64,000 bases of DNA from positions 4,588,001 through 4,652,000 of the forward strand of contig NZ_JACHMB010000001.1 in the NCBI RefSeq assembly GCF_014204795.1, given 5' to 3'. Position 1 is the stretch's first letter. Every line of letters starts with the position of its first letter. This DNA comes from Nonomuraea jabiensis. GTDB taxonomy: Bacteria; Actinomycetota; Actinomycetes; Streptosporangiales; Streptosporangiaceae. Of the stretch, positions 40,861 through 48,748 are shown piece after piece. The notes under the pieces are model-generated. The model did not search any database and was not told the DNA's origin. It saw nothing but the letters and a program-made list of their open reading frames with translations. Position numbers and translations under genes: made by a program.

Positions 40861-42307
40861 GGTTGAACCACTCCCTGGCCGCCTCCGCGAGCCCGTCGGT
40901 GCCCGCCCAGGCGACGTAGCCGTCGGGGCGGATCAGCAGCGCGTCGGCGGGCGGGTCGTCGGCGCGGGTCCTGACCACGTCGATCCAGTCGTCGTCGAGC
41001 GTCGCGCCGCCGCCCAGGTCGAGCAGCACGGGCCGGCCCTCGCGCATGAGCTCGGCCACCCGCCGCCCGCCGGCCAGCGCCAGGTCGGGGACGAACCGGC
41101 CCACCAGCGGGTGCGCCTCCGGGCCGTACCGTCCCGCCAGCGGGTGCGCCGGGCCGTACCGGACGCCGGAGTCGTGCAGCAGCCCGGCCACGTGCCGCAG
41201 CGGCTCCTCGAAGGCGAACACCTCGGTGAGCAGCTCCCGCAGCGCCGCACCGTCCTCGCCCTCCAGCCGGTCGAGCACCGCCTGTGCCCGCGTCTGCATG
41301 AGGGCGCGCTCGGCGACCGGCCGCCGTTCGGACTCGTACGTGTCCAGGAGCCCCTCGGAGGCCCGCCCCCGGAGCGCGGCGGCCAGCTTCCAGCCGAGGT
41401 TGGCCGCGTCCGTCATGCCGACGTTGAGCGCCGAGCCGCCCGCGGGGAACAGGTGCGCGGCGTCCCCGGCCAGGAACACCCTCCCCGCCCGGTACCGCTC
41501 GGCCAGCCGCGCCTGCGCCACCGTGCTGGAAAGCCAGAGGGGCTCCCCCAAGGGCAGGTCCCGGCCCAGCACGCGGCGCACGGCCGCCCGGAAGTCCTCC
41601 GGTGTCACGGGACCGTCGCCGGGAGCCCCCTTCTCGCGCACGCCGGCGATCAGCACGCCGTGCTGGAGCGAGGTGAGCAGCAGGCGGCCGTTCGGGGTGC
41701 GGTTCCAGCCCGGCGCCAGGCCGTCGGTCTCCAGCGCCTCGAAGATGCCCGTGTCCGCGCCGGTCGCGAAGTGCCCGAGCCGCAGCACCTCGTCGTCGGT
41801 CGTGCCGGGGAAGCCGATCCCGGCCTCCCGGCGCACGCCGCTGCGGCCGCCGTCGCAGCCCACCACGTAGCGGGCCCGCATCCGCCTGCGGTCGCCGAGC
41901 TCCAGCGTCACCCCCTCCTCGTCCTGGGCCAGCGAGAGCACCTCGCAGCCCCGCCTGATCTCGGCTCCGAGCTCCTCGGCGCGCTCGGCGAGCAGTCGCT
42001 CCATCCGGGGCTGCTGGATCATCAGCAGCCGTAACGGCAGGTCGGCCAGCCCCGCGAAGCGCAGCGGCACCGAGCCGAACGGGAACCCGGGCGGCCGCCC
42101 GGCGAACGGGCTGCCGGCGCTGAAGCGCTCCAGCAGGCCGCGGTGGTCGAGCAGGTCGACGATCTGCCCGCCCAGGCCGTTGGCCCTGGGCAGCTCGCTC
42201 GGCTCCGGTCTCTTGTCCAGCACGATCGGGCGGACTCCCGCCAGGGCCAGCTCGCACGCGAGCATGAGCCCCACGGGTCCCGCTCCCACGATCAACACGT
42301 CATCCAT
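40841..42307 (-). CDS. FAD-dependent aromatic monooxygenase (PheA/TfdB family)
   Basis: 488 residues. VLIVGAGPVGLMLACELALAG is the FAD GxGxxG loop, YVVGCDGGRSGVRREAGIGF the DG motif, and RVFLAGDAAHLFPAGGSALNVGMTDA the GD motif. The C-terminal ~100 residues form the thioredoxin-like tail of this class. Members hydroxylate phenols or antibiotics; the overall length and motif spacing also fit rifampicin monooxygenase (Rox)-like enzymes, but substrate assignment is not possible. ATG 42307 lies seven bases after a promoter-like -10 inside a perfect 48-bp inverted repeat, so the mRNA is probably leaderless and shares control with the divergent HTH gene. Confidence 0.85.
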   Translation of the reverse strand: MDDVLIVGAGPVGLMLACELALAGVRPIVLDKRPEPSELPRANGLGGQIVDLLDHRGLLERFSAGSPFAGRPPGFPFGSVPLRFAGLADLPLRLLMIQQPRMERLLAERAEELGAEIRRGCEVLSLAQDEEGVTLELGDRRRMRARYVVGCDGGRSGVRREAGIGFPGTTDDEVLRLGHFATGADTGIFEALETDGLAPGWNRTPNGRLLLTSLQHGVLIAGVREKGAPGDGPVTPEDFRAAVRRVLGRDLPLGEPLWLSSTVAQARLAERYRAGRVFLAGDAAHLFPAGGSALNVGMTDAANLGWKLAAALRGRASEGLLDTYESERRPVAERALMQTRAQAVLDRLEGEDGAALRELLTEVFAFEEPLRHVAGLLHDSGVRYGPAHPLAGRYGPEAHPLVGRFVPDLALAGGRRVAELMREGRPVLLDLGGGATLDDDWIDVVRTRADDPPADALLIRPDGYVAWAGTDGLAEAAREWFNLTASPA

Positions 42308-42309
42308 GC

Positions 42310-42357
42310 CTGTCAGGCTAGATTGACAAACGGAGGGCTGTCAATCTAGCCTGACAG
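42310..42357. promoter_or_regulatory. 48-bp perfect inverted repeat forming two mirror-image promoters
   Basis: CTGTCAGGCTAGATTGACA (42310-42328) and its exact complement (42339-42357) flank a 10-base centre. Each arm contains TTGACA, and 18 bases from it the other arm supplies TAGCCT, so a complete promoter reads in each direction: plus strand -35 at 42323-42328 and -10 at 42347-42352, minus strand the mirror image. Start codons lie 6-7 bases beyond each -10, so both mRNAs should be leaderless. The symmetry also suits a dimeric repressor. Confidence 0.7.
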
Positions 42358-42358
42358 G

Positions 42359-42562
42359 GTGGACGTAACAGAGCTCTCCGAACGGATCAGGTCGAACGAC
42401 CCGGCCTTGGGCCTGCGGGCGGTGGGCGCGCTGCACCGGCTGGCCGAGCAGGTCGAGGCGGTGTCGGTGGCGCTGGCCAGGGAGCAGGGCTGGACCTGGG
42501 AGCAGATCGGCGACGCGCTCGGCATGTCACGGCAGTCGGTGCACGCCAAATACGGGAAGTGA
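42359..42562 (+). CDS. Small helix-turn-helix protein
   Basis: 67 residues from GTG 42359. The C-terminal WTWEQIGDALGMSRQSVHAK is an HTH of the kind found in sigma-like and Xre-like small regulators, preceded by a helical dimerisation segment (ALHRLAEQVEAVSVALAREQ). The gene starts where the mirror promoter predicts transcription to begin and is followed 10 bases later by a Clp-N domain gene, an arrangement I recall as common in actinomycetes. It may bind the 48-bp repeat and control the divergent monooxygenase; this is inferred from location. Confidence 0.75.
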   Translation: MDVTELSERIRSNDPALGLRAVGALHRLAEQVEAVSVALAREQGWTWEQIGDALGMSRQSVHAKYGK

Positions 42563-42572
42563 GGGGTTGGCG

Positions 42573-43028
42573 ATGTTCGGTTTTGAGAAGAGCCGCTTCG
42601 GCGTGATCGTCAAGGCCGCGTTCGACGAGGCCAGGCAGCGGGGCGACCGGCGGGTGGGCACCGAGCACCTGCTGCTCGGGGTCCTGCACGACGCGGACCT
42701 CGCCGACGCCGTAGGTTTGGACGTGGCGGGCGCGCGGGCGGCGCTCGACGAGCTCGACCGGGCGGCGCTGCGCATGCTCGGCCTGGAGGTCGGCGACCTG
42801 CCGCGGACGCCGCGCAAGCACCCGCCGGTGCCCGGCACCGCGCTCACGTCGAGCGCCCGCGCCACCATCAACCAGGCCATCAAGGCCACGACGATGAAGA
42901 CCAGGTCGGCCGAGGCGCCCCGGCAGCTGGTGCTCGCCCTGCTGGCGCAGGGGCGGCCCGATCCGGTCGCGGGGCTGATCGACCACCTCGGCATCGACCG
43001 CGTGGCGGTACGCGGCCGCTGCGCGTGA
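42573..43028 (+). CDS. Clp N-terminal-domain protein
   Basis: 151 residues containing two Clp_N-type helical repeats: ARQRGDRRVGTEHLLLGVLH at the start and SSARATINQAIKATTM with RQLVLALLAQG later. There is no ATPase module, so it is a stand-alone adaptor-like protein, possibly binding substrates or the HTH partner. ATG 42573 is preceded by GAGGGG; a TTG at 42567 is less likely. It is in one operon with the HTH gene, so the two may form a regulator with its control protein. Function not established. Confidence 0.75.
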   Translation: MFGFEKSRFGVIVKAAFDEARQRGDRRVGTEHLLLGVLHDADLADAVGLDVAGARAALDELDRAALRMLGLEVGDLPRTPRKHPPVPGTALTSSARATINQAIKATTMKTRSAEAPRQLVLALLAQGRPDPVAGLIDHLGIDRVAVRGRCA

Positions 43029-43088
43029 TGCCGAGCGCATGACGAAATTTGGTTGAACGTCCGGCCGGGCCGCTGACAAGGTCGAAGA

Positions 43089-43853
43089 ATGAGCCGAACG
43101 TACGACGACCTCGTCCGGGAGGCCGCCACGGCCTCCGTGGACGGCTGGGACTTCTCCTGGCTCGACGGCCGGGCCAGCGAGGAGCGGCCCTCCTGGGGGT
43201 ACGCCAGGCTGCTCGGCGAGCGGATGGCCGGGGCCGGGGCCGCGCTCGACCTCCAGACCGGCGGGGGCGAGATCCTGGCCGGCGTGCCCGAGCTGCCGCC
43301 GGTGACCGTGGCCACCGAGTCGTGGCCGCCGAACCTCAAGCTGGCGGCCTCCCGGCTGCGCCCGCGCGGTGCGTGGGTCGTGGCCGACGACGACGAGCCG
43401 CGCCTGCCGTTCCGGGACGGCGCCTTCGACCTGGTCACCAGCCGCCATCCGGTGGAGACCTGGTGGGAGGAGATCGCCCGCGTGCTGCGCCCCGGCGGCG
43501 CCTACTTCTCGCAGCAGGTCGGGCCGTGGAGCGTCGCGGAGCTGACGCACTACTTCCTGGGCCCGCACGACGGCTCGTCCCGCGACCCGGACCGGGCCAG
43601 GGCGGCGGCCGAGTCGGCCGGGCTGGAGGTCGTGGACCTGCGGTTCGAGCGGCTGCGGATGGAGTTCCGCGACGTGGGGGCGGTGATCTACTTCCTGCGG
43701 AAGGTGATCTGGATCGTGCCGGGCTTCTCGGTCGAGCGGTACGCGGACCGGCTGCGCGAGCTGCACGACCGGATCGAGGCGGAGGGTCCGTTCGTGGCGC
43801 ATTCCTCCAGGTTCCTCATCGAGGCGAGGAAACCCGGTGGCCCGGCTGCGTGA
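43089..43853 (+). CDS. SAM-dependent methyltransferase
   Basis: 254 residues, Methyltransf_11-like. GAALDLQTGGGEILAGV is a degenerate motif I, VATESWPPNLKLAASRL places the acidic residue that binds the ribose, and LPFRDGAFDLVTSRHPVETW with IARVLRPGGAYFSQQVG are motifs II and III. It may act on a small molecule or tRNA-like substrate; unknown. It overlaps the following VOC-family gene by 17 bp, so the two are coupled. Confidence 0.8.
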   Translation: MSRTYDDLVREAATASVDGWDFSWLDGRASEERPSWGYARLLGERMAGAGAALDLQTGGGEILAGVPELPPVTVATESWPPNLKLAASRLRPRGAWVVADDDEPRLPFRDGAFDLVTSRHPVETWWEEIARVLRPGGAYFSQQVGPWSVAELTHYFLGPHDGSSRDPDRARAAAESAGLEVVDLRFERLRMEFRDVGAVIYFLRKVIWIVPGFSVERYADRLRELHDRIEAEGPFVAHSSRFLIEARKPGGPAA

Positions 43854-44214
43854 CGTGGTGGTGGACTGCCGCCACCCGGCGTCCCTGGCCAGGTTCTGGG
43901 CGGCGGCGCTCGACGGCTACGCCGTGGCGCCGTACGACGAGGCCGAGCTGACGCGGCTGCGCGGCGAGGGCGTCGAGGACCCCGAGGACGACCCCACGGT
44001 GCTGGTCGAGGGCGGGCCGCCGCGGCTGTGGTTCCAGCACGTGCCCGAGCGCAAGCTCGTCAAGAACCGGCTCCACCTCGACCTGTGCGCCGACGACCTC
44101 GACGCCGAGATCGGCCGGCTGGTGGCGCTGGGCGCCACGGTGCTGAACACGTACGACGACTGGGTGACGCTCGCCGACCCCGAGGGCAACGAATTCTGCC
44201 TGTTCCCTCAGTAG
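43837..44214 (+). CDS. VOC (glyoxalase/bleomycin-resistance) superfamily protein
   Basis: 125 residues, one vicinal-oxygen-chelate module pair: RDVVVDCRHPASLARFWAAA begins the first half and NRLHLDLCADDLDAEIGRLV the second, ending ADPEGNEFCLFPQ with the usual Glu ligand. Such proteins isomerise, cleave or sequester small molecules. GTG 43837 lies inside the methyltransferase gene, indicating coupling. The last 7 bases overlap the convergent monooxygenase gene. Substrate unknown. Confidence 0.85.
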   Translation: MARLRDVVVDCRHPASLARFWAAALDGYAVAPYDEAELTRLRGEGVEDPEDDPTVLVEGGPPRLWFQHVPERKLVKNRLHLDLCADDLDAEIGRLVALGATVLNTYDDWVTLADPEGNEFCLFPQ

Positions 44215-45656
44215 ATGAGCTCGTACGCGCTGGGTTTGACCCTTCTGGTGCGCGCCCAGTACTCGAAGGTGAAGCCCGGCCAGATCGTCCGGTTCACGCC
44301 GTGCTCGTCCAGATACCACGAGTCGCAGCCGCCCGCGTTCCAGACGAGGGGGTCGAGCCGTTCGCGCAGGCGGCGGGCGAACTCCCGCTGCGCGCCCGGC
44401 TTGACGTCCACCGCCCTGGCCTGCGTCCTCGACAGCAGGCGCAGGCAGTCGATGACGTAGCGGACCTGCGACTCGATCATGAACACGACCGAGTTGTGCC
44501 CGAGGCCCGTGTTGGGGCCGAGCAGGAAGAACAGGTTCGGGAAGCCGGAGGTGGCGATGCCGTAGTAGGTCTCGATGCCGTCCTGCCAGGCGTCCTGGAG
44601 CTTGCGTCCGCCCTTGCCCACGATGTGCTGCTCCTGCAGCGCGTCCACGACCTTGAAGCCGGTGCCGTAGACGATCGCGTCGACCTCGTGCTCGGCGCCG
44701 GAGGAGTCCACGATCGAGCGCGGCCTGATCTCGGTGATGCCGTCGGTCACCAGCTCGACGTTGTCCCTGGTGAGGGCGGGATAGTAGTCGCTGGAGATGA
44801 GGATGCGCTTGCAGCCGATCAGGTAATCGGGCGTGAGCCTGCGGCGCAGGTCCGGGTCGGGGACCTGGGCTCGGAGATGCCTGAGTGCCAGCTTCTCGTG
44901 GGCCTTCATCAGGCGCGGGTCGACGGTGAAGCCGAGCGCCCGCGTCTCCAGGGTCCAGTAGATGGCGTTGCGCATGGTCCTGGCCAGGCCGGGCAGGCCG
45001 AGGATCCGGCGGGCGGTGGGGGTGATGGCGAAGTCCGGTTTGGGGTGGATCCACGGGGGAGTGCGCTGGAAGATCGTCAGGTGGCTCGCGGCGGGGGCGA
45101 TCTGCGGGACGAACTGGATGGCGGAGGCGCCGGTGCCAATGACGGCGACGCGCTTGCCGGTCAGGTCGATCGAGTGGTCCCATTCGGCGGAGTGGAAGGC
45201 GGGGCCGGTGAAGGACTCGCGCCCCGAAATTTCGGGAAATTTCGGGATATGTAGGGCGCCGATGGCCGACACGACGGCGTTCACCCGCAACGTCGCCCCG
45301 TCGTCCGTGGTGACCGACCAGCCGCGCCTTTCGTCGTCGTACTCAAGGGCGACGACGCGCTTGCCGTACCGGATGTGCGGGGTCACGCCGTACTTGTCGG
45401 CGCACGAGCGCATGTAGTCCCAGATCTCCTCCTGCGGGGAGAACAGGCGGGACCAGCCCGGGTTCAGCTCGTACGAGTAGGAGTACATGTGCGAGGGGAC
45501 GTCGCACGCGCACCCGGGGTAGGTGTTGTCCCGCCAGGTGCCGCCCAGGTCGGCGGCCTTCTCCAGGATGACGAAGTCGTGGTACCCCGCCTCTTTGAGC
45601 TTGATGGCCATGCCGATCCCGGCGAACCCGGACCCGATGATCGCTAACCCTGGCAT
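44208..45656 (-). CDS. Baeyer-Villiger-type flavin monooxygenase
   Basis: 482 residues with two dinucleotide loops: FAD (LAIIGSGFAGIGMAIKLKEAG) near the start and NADPH (KRVAVIGTGASAIQF) near residue 175. Between them FTGPAFHSAEWDHS matches the BVMO fingerprint FxGxxxHxxxW. It is related to the EthA/MymA group that oxidises ketones, including steroid ketones or prodrugs. ATG 45656 follows GGGGAGG. An ATTGGA-N7-TCCAAT palindrome lies 23 bases upstream, a TetR-operator-like site whose regulator is not adjacent. A link to the steroid block 30 kb away is speculative. Confidence 0.87.
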   Translation of the reverse strand: MPGLAIIGSGFAGIGMAIKLKEAGYHDFVILEKAADLGGTWRDNTYPGCACDVPSHMYSYSYELNPGWSRLFSPQEEIWDYMRSCADKYGVTPHIRYGKRVVALEYDDERRGWSVTTDDGATLRVNAVVSAIGALHIPKFPEISGRESFTGPAFHSAEWDHSIDLTGKRVAVIGTGASAIQFVPQIAPAASHLTIFQRTPPWIHPKPDFAITPTARRILGLPGLARTMRNAIYWTLETRALGFTVDPRLMKAHEKLALRHLRAQVPDPDLRRRLTPDYLIGCKRILISSDYYPALTRDNVELVTDGITEIRPRSIVDSSGAEHEVDAIVYGTGFKVVDALQEQHIVGKGGRKLQDAWQDGIETYYGIATSGFPNLFFLLGPNTGLGHNSVVFMIESQVRYVIDCLRLLSRTQARAVDVKPGAQREFARRLRERLDPLVWNAGGCDSWYLDEHGVNRTIWPGFTFEYWARTRRVKPSAYELIY

Positions 45657-45678
45657 GTGACCTCCCCGGGCGGCGCTT

Positions 45679-45697
45679 ATTGGACGCTGAATCCAAT
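45679..45697. promoter_or_regulatory. Palindrome upstream of the Baeyer-Villiger monooxygenase
   Basis: ATTGGA-CGCTGAA-TCCAAT, perfect 6-bp arms, 23 bases before the start codon. Size and position suit a TetR-family repressor. Confidence 0.4.
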
Positions 45698-45773
45698 GTA
45701 ATGACTTTGTCGCACCGAGGTCCAGCGCCGTCCCCGCCGGGACGGCGCCGCTCCTGTCGCCGGACGGAGCAGG

Positions 45774-46301
45774 TCACCTACCCTGGCGGGCGGCCTTGCC
45801 ACCGGCGCCGAAGAAGAAGATGGCCGCGGCCAGACCCAGCACGGCGACGAGCGCGTCGGCGACCAGCGTGAGGGTGGGCAGGGTGATGAACGGGCTCACC
45901 GCCTTGAACAGGACCGAGACGATGACGATGATGGTGGCGAAGATCCGGACGGCGCCGCCGCCGCGCAGCGCCAGCCAGGCGAGCAGGACGAGCACGAGCG
46001 ACCAGAAGATCGTGCTGTAGGCGAGCCCGGAGTAGATCATCTGGAGGCTCTCGAACCGGTCGCTCTGGACGTCGACCTCGTCGGGGCTTATGGGGGCGGA
46101 GCCCATGTTCGAGTTCGCGGCGATCTGCTCTTTGATCGCGTCCGTGCCGGAGACGATGATTCCGATGGCGCTGATCACGTTGAGCGTCGCGGTGGCGATG
46201 GCCGCGTACACCGCCCGGGTTAAGTTCGCCGGCCTCTGGGGGGCGCCGGCGGTGCGCGGGTCTTCGAAGTGGGCGCGTGCCTGGGGTTCGTACATGGACA
46301 T
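45774..46301 (-). CDS. Four-helix membrane protein, unknown function
   Basis: 175 residues. A ~28-residue polar N-terminus, then membrane segments near 30-52, 88-108, 113-133 and 138-160 (for example YSTIFWSLVLVLLAWLAL). The loop between helices 1 and 2 is acidic and polar (SNMGSAPISPDEVDVQSDRF) and probably extracytoplasmic. The ending GAGGKAARQGR is basic. ATG 46301 or 46295 could be used. No recognised domain; similar small proteins of unknown role are common in Streptosporangiaceae, by recollection only. Confidence 0.75.
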   Translation of the reverse strand: MSMYEPQARAHFEDPRTAGAPQRPANLTRAVYAAIATATLNVISAIGIIVSGTDAIKEQIAANSNMGSAPISPDEVDVQSDRFESLQMIYSGLAYSTIFWSLVLVLLAWLALRGGGAVRIFATIIVIVSVLFKAVSPFITLPTLTLVADALVAVLGLAAAIFFFGAGGKAARQGR

Positions 46302-46953
46302 GCGGATCTCTTTTCTGAACGTTGTGCGTATCGACGACGCGGTGATTCGCCGACGCCGCGATCGTCAATGCCGCGTGCCTTTCTCGCGGCCCTGAGAGGT
46401 ATAGCAGATTCGCCCGGACTGTGCGGGCGATGACGTAATTCCGGAGCCGCCCACGATGGCAATCCCCGCCTTTCAGTCCGGCTGGGGAAAGTGGCTTTCC
46501 AGGCGATGATCCCATCGCTCACCTGCGGCGGAAGGCGTGTGGAAGAAAAACGGAAGAGTGGCGCTCTAATGTCCTGCGACATCAGCCGGGCTCATGTCGC
46601 CGACCGCGAAAAAAGGCTCAAGGCGATTGATGTGCGTAATGGCGCGCAATAAATTCTCCCTGGCCGGCGCCGGCCTCATGAATTGATGCCTCGTATCGCA
46701 CGCGACAGCATTGGCCGGTGCGTGTGGTGACCGCGTGGAGAGAGTCGAGGAAGCGTTCGACGGCGCCGGTCGCAGTGGCCTGGCCGGCGGATGGCCTCGC
46801 GGGGCCGGGCGCGCCGGGGAAGGCGGCCAGGGCGGGCGGCGAGGCGGGCGGACCTAGACCTGGGGTGACCTGTGCGGCAGGTAGGAGAAATTCACTGCCG
46901 AAGGCTGGCACGTCGTTGGGCCGGCCCAAGGGATGATTGCGTGAACGGCGAGA
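46302..46953. other. ~650-bp non-coding gap of lower GC
   Basis: No convincing reading frame: the short frames here lack codon bias and ribosome sites. Much of 46320-46660 is visibly poorer in GC than the surroundings (for example stretches around 46540-46560 and 46645-46655). A GCGACAT-N11-ATGTCGC hairpin lies at 46576-46600. It probably contains the promoter of the membrane protein gene at 46301; an untranslated RNA is possible but not shown. Confidence 0.5.
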
Positions 46954-46978
46954 ACCCGCCACGGCCCCCGCGGCGGGT
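46954..46978 (-). terminator. Hairpin after the 57-residue protein gene
   Basis: ACCCGCC-N11-GGCGGGT, 15 bases past the stop of the small gene in its direction of transcription; no U-tract. Confidence 0.45.
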
Positions 46979-46993
46979 CGATCAGATCTGGGG

Positions 46994-47167
46994 CTACTTC
47001 AGCAGGAGGAAGGCGGCGACGCCGACGATCACGATCGCGACGACGACCGCGATGATCGGCACGAGGGGGGACTTCTTGGGGGCGGCGGCGGCTTCCTGCT
47101 CGCGACGCTGCGCGAAAGCCTTGAACTGCTGGGTGCTGCCCGAAGGGTCGATATGCTGGTCAGACAT
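46994..47167 (-). CDS. Small tail-anchored membrane protein
   Basis: 57 residues. A polar N-terminus (MSDQHIDPSGSTQQFKAFAQ), a short basic/Ala segment, then one C-terminal membrane helix (VPIIAVVVAIVIVGVAAFLL) ending LLK. Typical of a tail-anchored single-pass protein facing the cytosol. ATG 47167 gives this compact frame; longer frames upstream lack coding character. Divergent from the SURF1 gene at 47273. Function unknown. Confidence 0.7.
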   Translation of the reverse strand: MSDQHIDPSGSTQQFKAFAQRREQEAAAAPKKSPLVPIIAVVVAIVIVGVAAFLLLK

Positions 47168-47272
47168 GGCCAGCAGCCTAGCGCGAGCGCCTGTGTCGTT
47201 TGCACTGTTTGTTGGTATCCATAGGCATGGGCTGATTAGGGGACCACCCCACCCGGCGGATAGCTTTGAAGC

Positions 47273-48055
47273 ATGTTGAGGACCCTGCTCTCGCCCCGTC
47301 TCATGGGGTTGCACCTGCTCACGATCGGGGTCCTCGTCGCGTTCATCCTGCTCGGGCGCTGGCAGCTCGGCGTTTTCCAGGATTCGGGCAAGCCGCACTC
47401 CGCCACCGATCCCGGCCCCGTCGCGGTCGGCACGCTCGCCCAGGTGGGCCCGCAGCTGAGCGGTGAGGCCGTGGGCCGCAGGGTCACGGCGGAGGGCGTC
47501 TACGAGGCCGGCCGCCAGCTCCTGGTCGCCGACCGGCAGGCCGACGTCGACGCCCCCGGCGGCAACGTCTCGCGCGACCGGGGCTACTGGGTGCTCACGC
47601 CGCTCCGGCTCGACGACGGCACGTTGATGCCCGTGGTGCGGGGCTGGACGGCCAAGGCGGACGACCCGGCGGTCTCGGCGGTGCCGCAGGGCAAGGTCAC
47701 GGTGGCCGGGCGGCTGCGGCCGCAGCAGGGCACCGACAGCGTGCAGCGGCGTGCGGAGGGTCTGCCCGCCGGTCAGGTGCAGACGGTGTCCACGGGCGAG
47801 CTGGTCAACCTGTGGAGCGGCCAGCAGGTACGCACCGGTTTCGTCGTGGCGCAGCCGCCGTCCGGCTCGCTGGCGCAGGTCAAGGTCGAGCCGCCGGTGG
47901 TCGGTGGCACGCTGACCTGGCGTAACCTGGCATATGCCGCCAACTGGTGGATCTTCGCGGGATTCGCCGTATTCATGTGGTTCCACTTCGTACGCGATGC
48001 CGTACGAACCGATCGGGATCGTGCCAAGTCCCCTGAGATGGCTCTGGAAGGTTAA
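47273..48055 (+). CDS. SURF1-family cytochrome oxidase assembly protein
   Basis: 260 residues, two membrane helices at the ends (about 12-32 and 222-240) enclosing an extracytoplasmic domain, the SURF1 layout. LLGRWQLGVFQDSGK contains the family GxWQ signature, and GRRVTAEGVYEAGRQLLVADR with RGYWVLTPLRLDDGTLMPVVRGW follow the core. It assists haem insertion or assembly of the aa3-type oxidase. ATG 47273. A DUF3817 gene starts two bases after its stop, so both share an operon, an arrangement frequent in actinobacteria. Confidence 0.88.
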   Translation: MLRTLLSPRLMGLHLLTIGVLVAFILLGRWQLGVFQDSGKPHSATDPGPVAVGTLAQVGPQLSGEAVGRRVTAEGVYEAGRQLLVADRQADVDAPGGNVSRDRGYWVLTPLRLDDGTLMPVVRGWTAKADDPAVSAVPQGKVTVAGRLRPQQGTDSVQRRAEGLPAGQVQTVSTGELVNLWSGQQVRTGFVVAQPPSGSLAQVKVEPPVVGGTLTWRNLAYAANWWIFAGFAVFMWFHFVRDAVRTDRDRAKSPEMALEG

Positions 48056-48057
48056 TC

Positions 48058-48375
48058 GTGGAATCGGCTCTGAAGCCCTTCCGGGTGCTCGCGTACGTGG
48101 TCGGCTGCATGCTGCTCGTGCTCTGCGTGGCCATGGTGGTGCGTTACGGCTTCGGTGACCCGACGCTGTCGAAGGTCATCGCGCCCATCCACGGCGGGCT
48201 CTACATGCTCTACCTGGTCGCGGTCATGAACCTGGGCATGAAGGCGCGCTGGACGTGGCAGTACATGCTCGGCGTCATGGTCGGGGGCACGGTGCCGTTC
48301 CTGTCGTTCTACATCGAGCGCCGGGTGACTCAGCGCGTGCAGACGGAGCAGGCGGCGGCGACGGCGGACGCCTGA
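48058..48375 (+). CDS. DUF3817 membrane protein
   Basis: 105 residues, three membrane helices (about 8-28, 42-62 and 68-88). IHGGLYMLYLVAVMNLGMKA and WTWQYMLGVMVGGTVPFLSF are the DUF3817 signatures. Function unknown, often encoded next to respiratory or SURF1 genes as here (two bases after the SURF1 stop). GTG 48058. The GC-rich stretch 48376-48444 between this gene and the convergent small gene can fold and may end both transcripts. Confidence 0.85.
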   Translation: MESALKPFRVLAYVVGCMLLVLCVAMVVRYGFGDPTLSKVIAPIHGGLYMLYLVAVMNLGMKARWTWQYMLGVMVGGTVPFLSFYIERRVTQRVQTEQAAATADA

Positions 48376-48444
48376 GCCCGCGGGGACGCCCGGGTCCCAG
48401 AGCCCGCGGCGGAGGCCGCCTCCCGGCCCCCGCCGCGCGGGGGT

Positions 48445-48639
48445 TCAGCGGCCGATGCCGCGCCTGCGGGCCCTCTTGAGCCGCTCGCGCTGCGACGGGT
48501 CGAGCATCAGGTAGCCGACCACAGGGGCGGCGATCACGCCGAGTACGACCAGCAGGGTGACCCATCCGGTCCCGAAAACGATCAGCGAGAGCAGAACCGC
48601 GGCGCCGGCGCCAATGGCGTACTTCTGGATTGGCGACAT
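48445..48639 (-). CDS. Small two-helix membrane protein
   Basis: 64 residues from ATG 48639, preceded by GGAGG nine bases upstream (TTG 48645 is too close to that site). Two hydrophobic segments (YAIGAGAAVLLSLIVFGTGW and LLVVLGVIAAPVVGYLML) are followed by a highly basic tail SQRERLKRARRRGIGR. Probably an integral membrane protein with a cytosolic positive end. No family recognised. Confidence 0.7.
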   Translation of the reverse strand: MSPIQKYAIGAGAAVLLSLIVFGTGWVTLLVVLGVIAAPVVGYLMLDPSQRERLKRARRRGIGR

Positions 48640-48748
48640 ACTCAACTTCCTCCGCTTCCGAACACGGAGCGCGTGCCCCGCCTCTCCTACATTCTGCGTC
48701 GCCCGTCCAACGAGTGAGTCATCGCTTTGGTTCCAATCGCGATGTATC

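Noticed and set aside
46618..46962. 114-codon minus-strand frame in the low-GC gap
   Set aside because: No ribosome site, no codon bias and Pro/Ala-rich composition; not a convincing gene.
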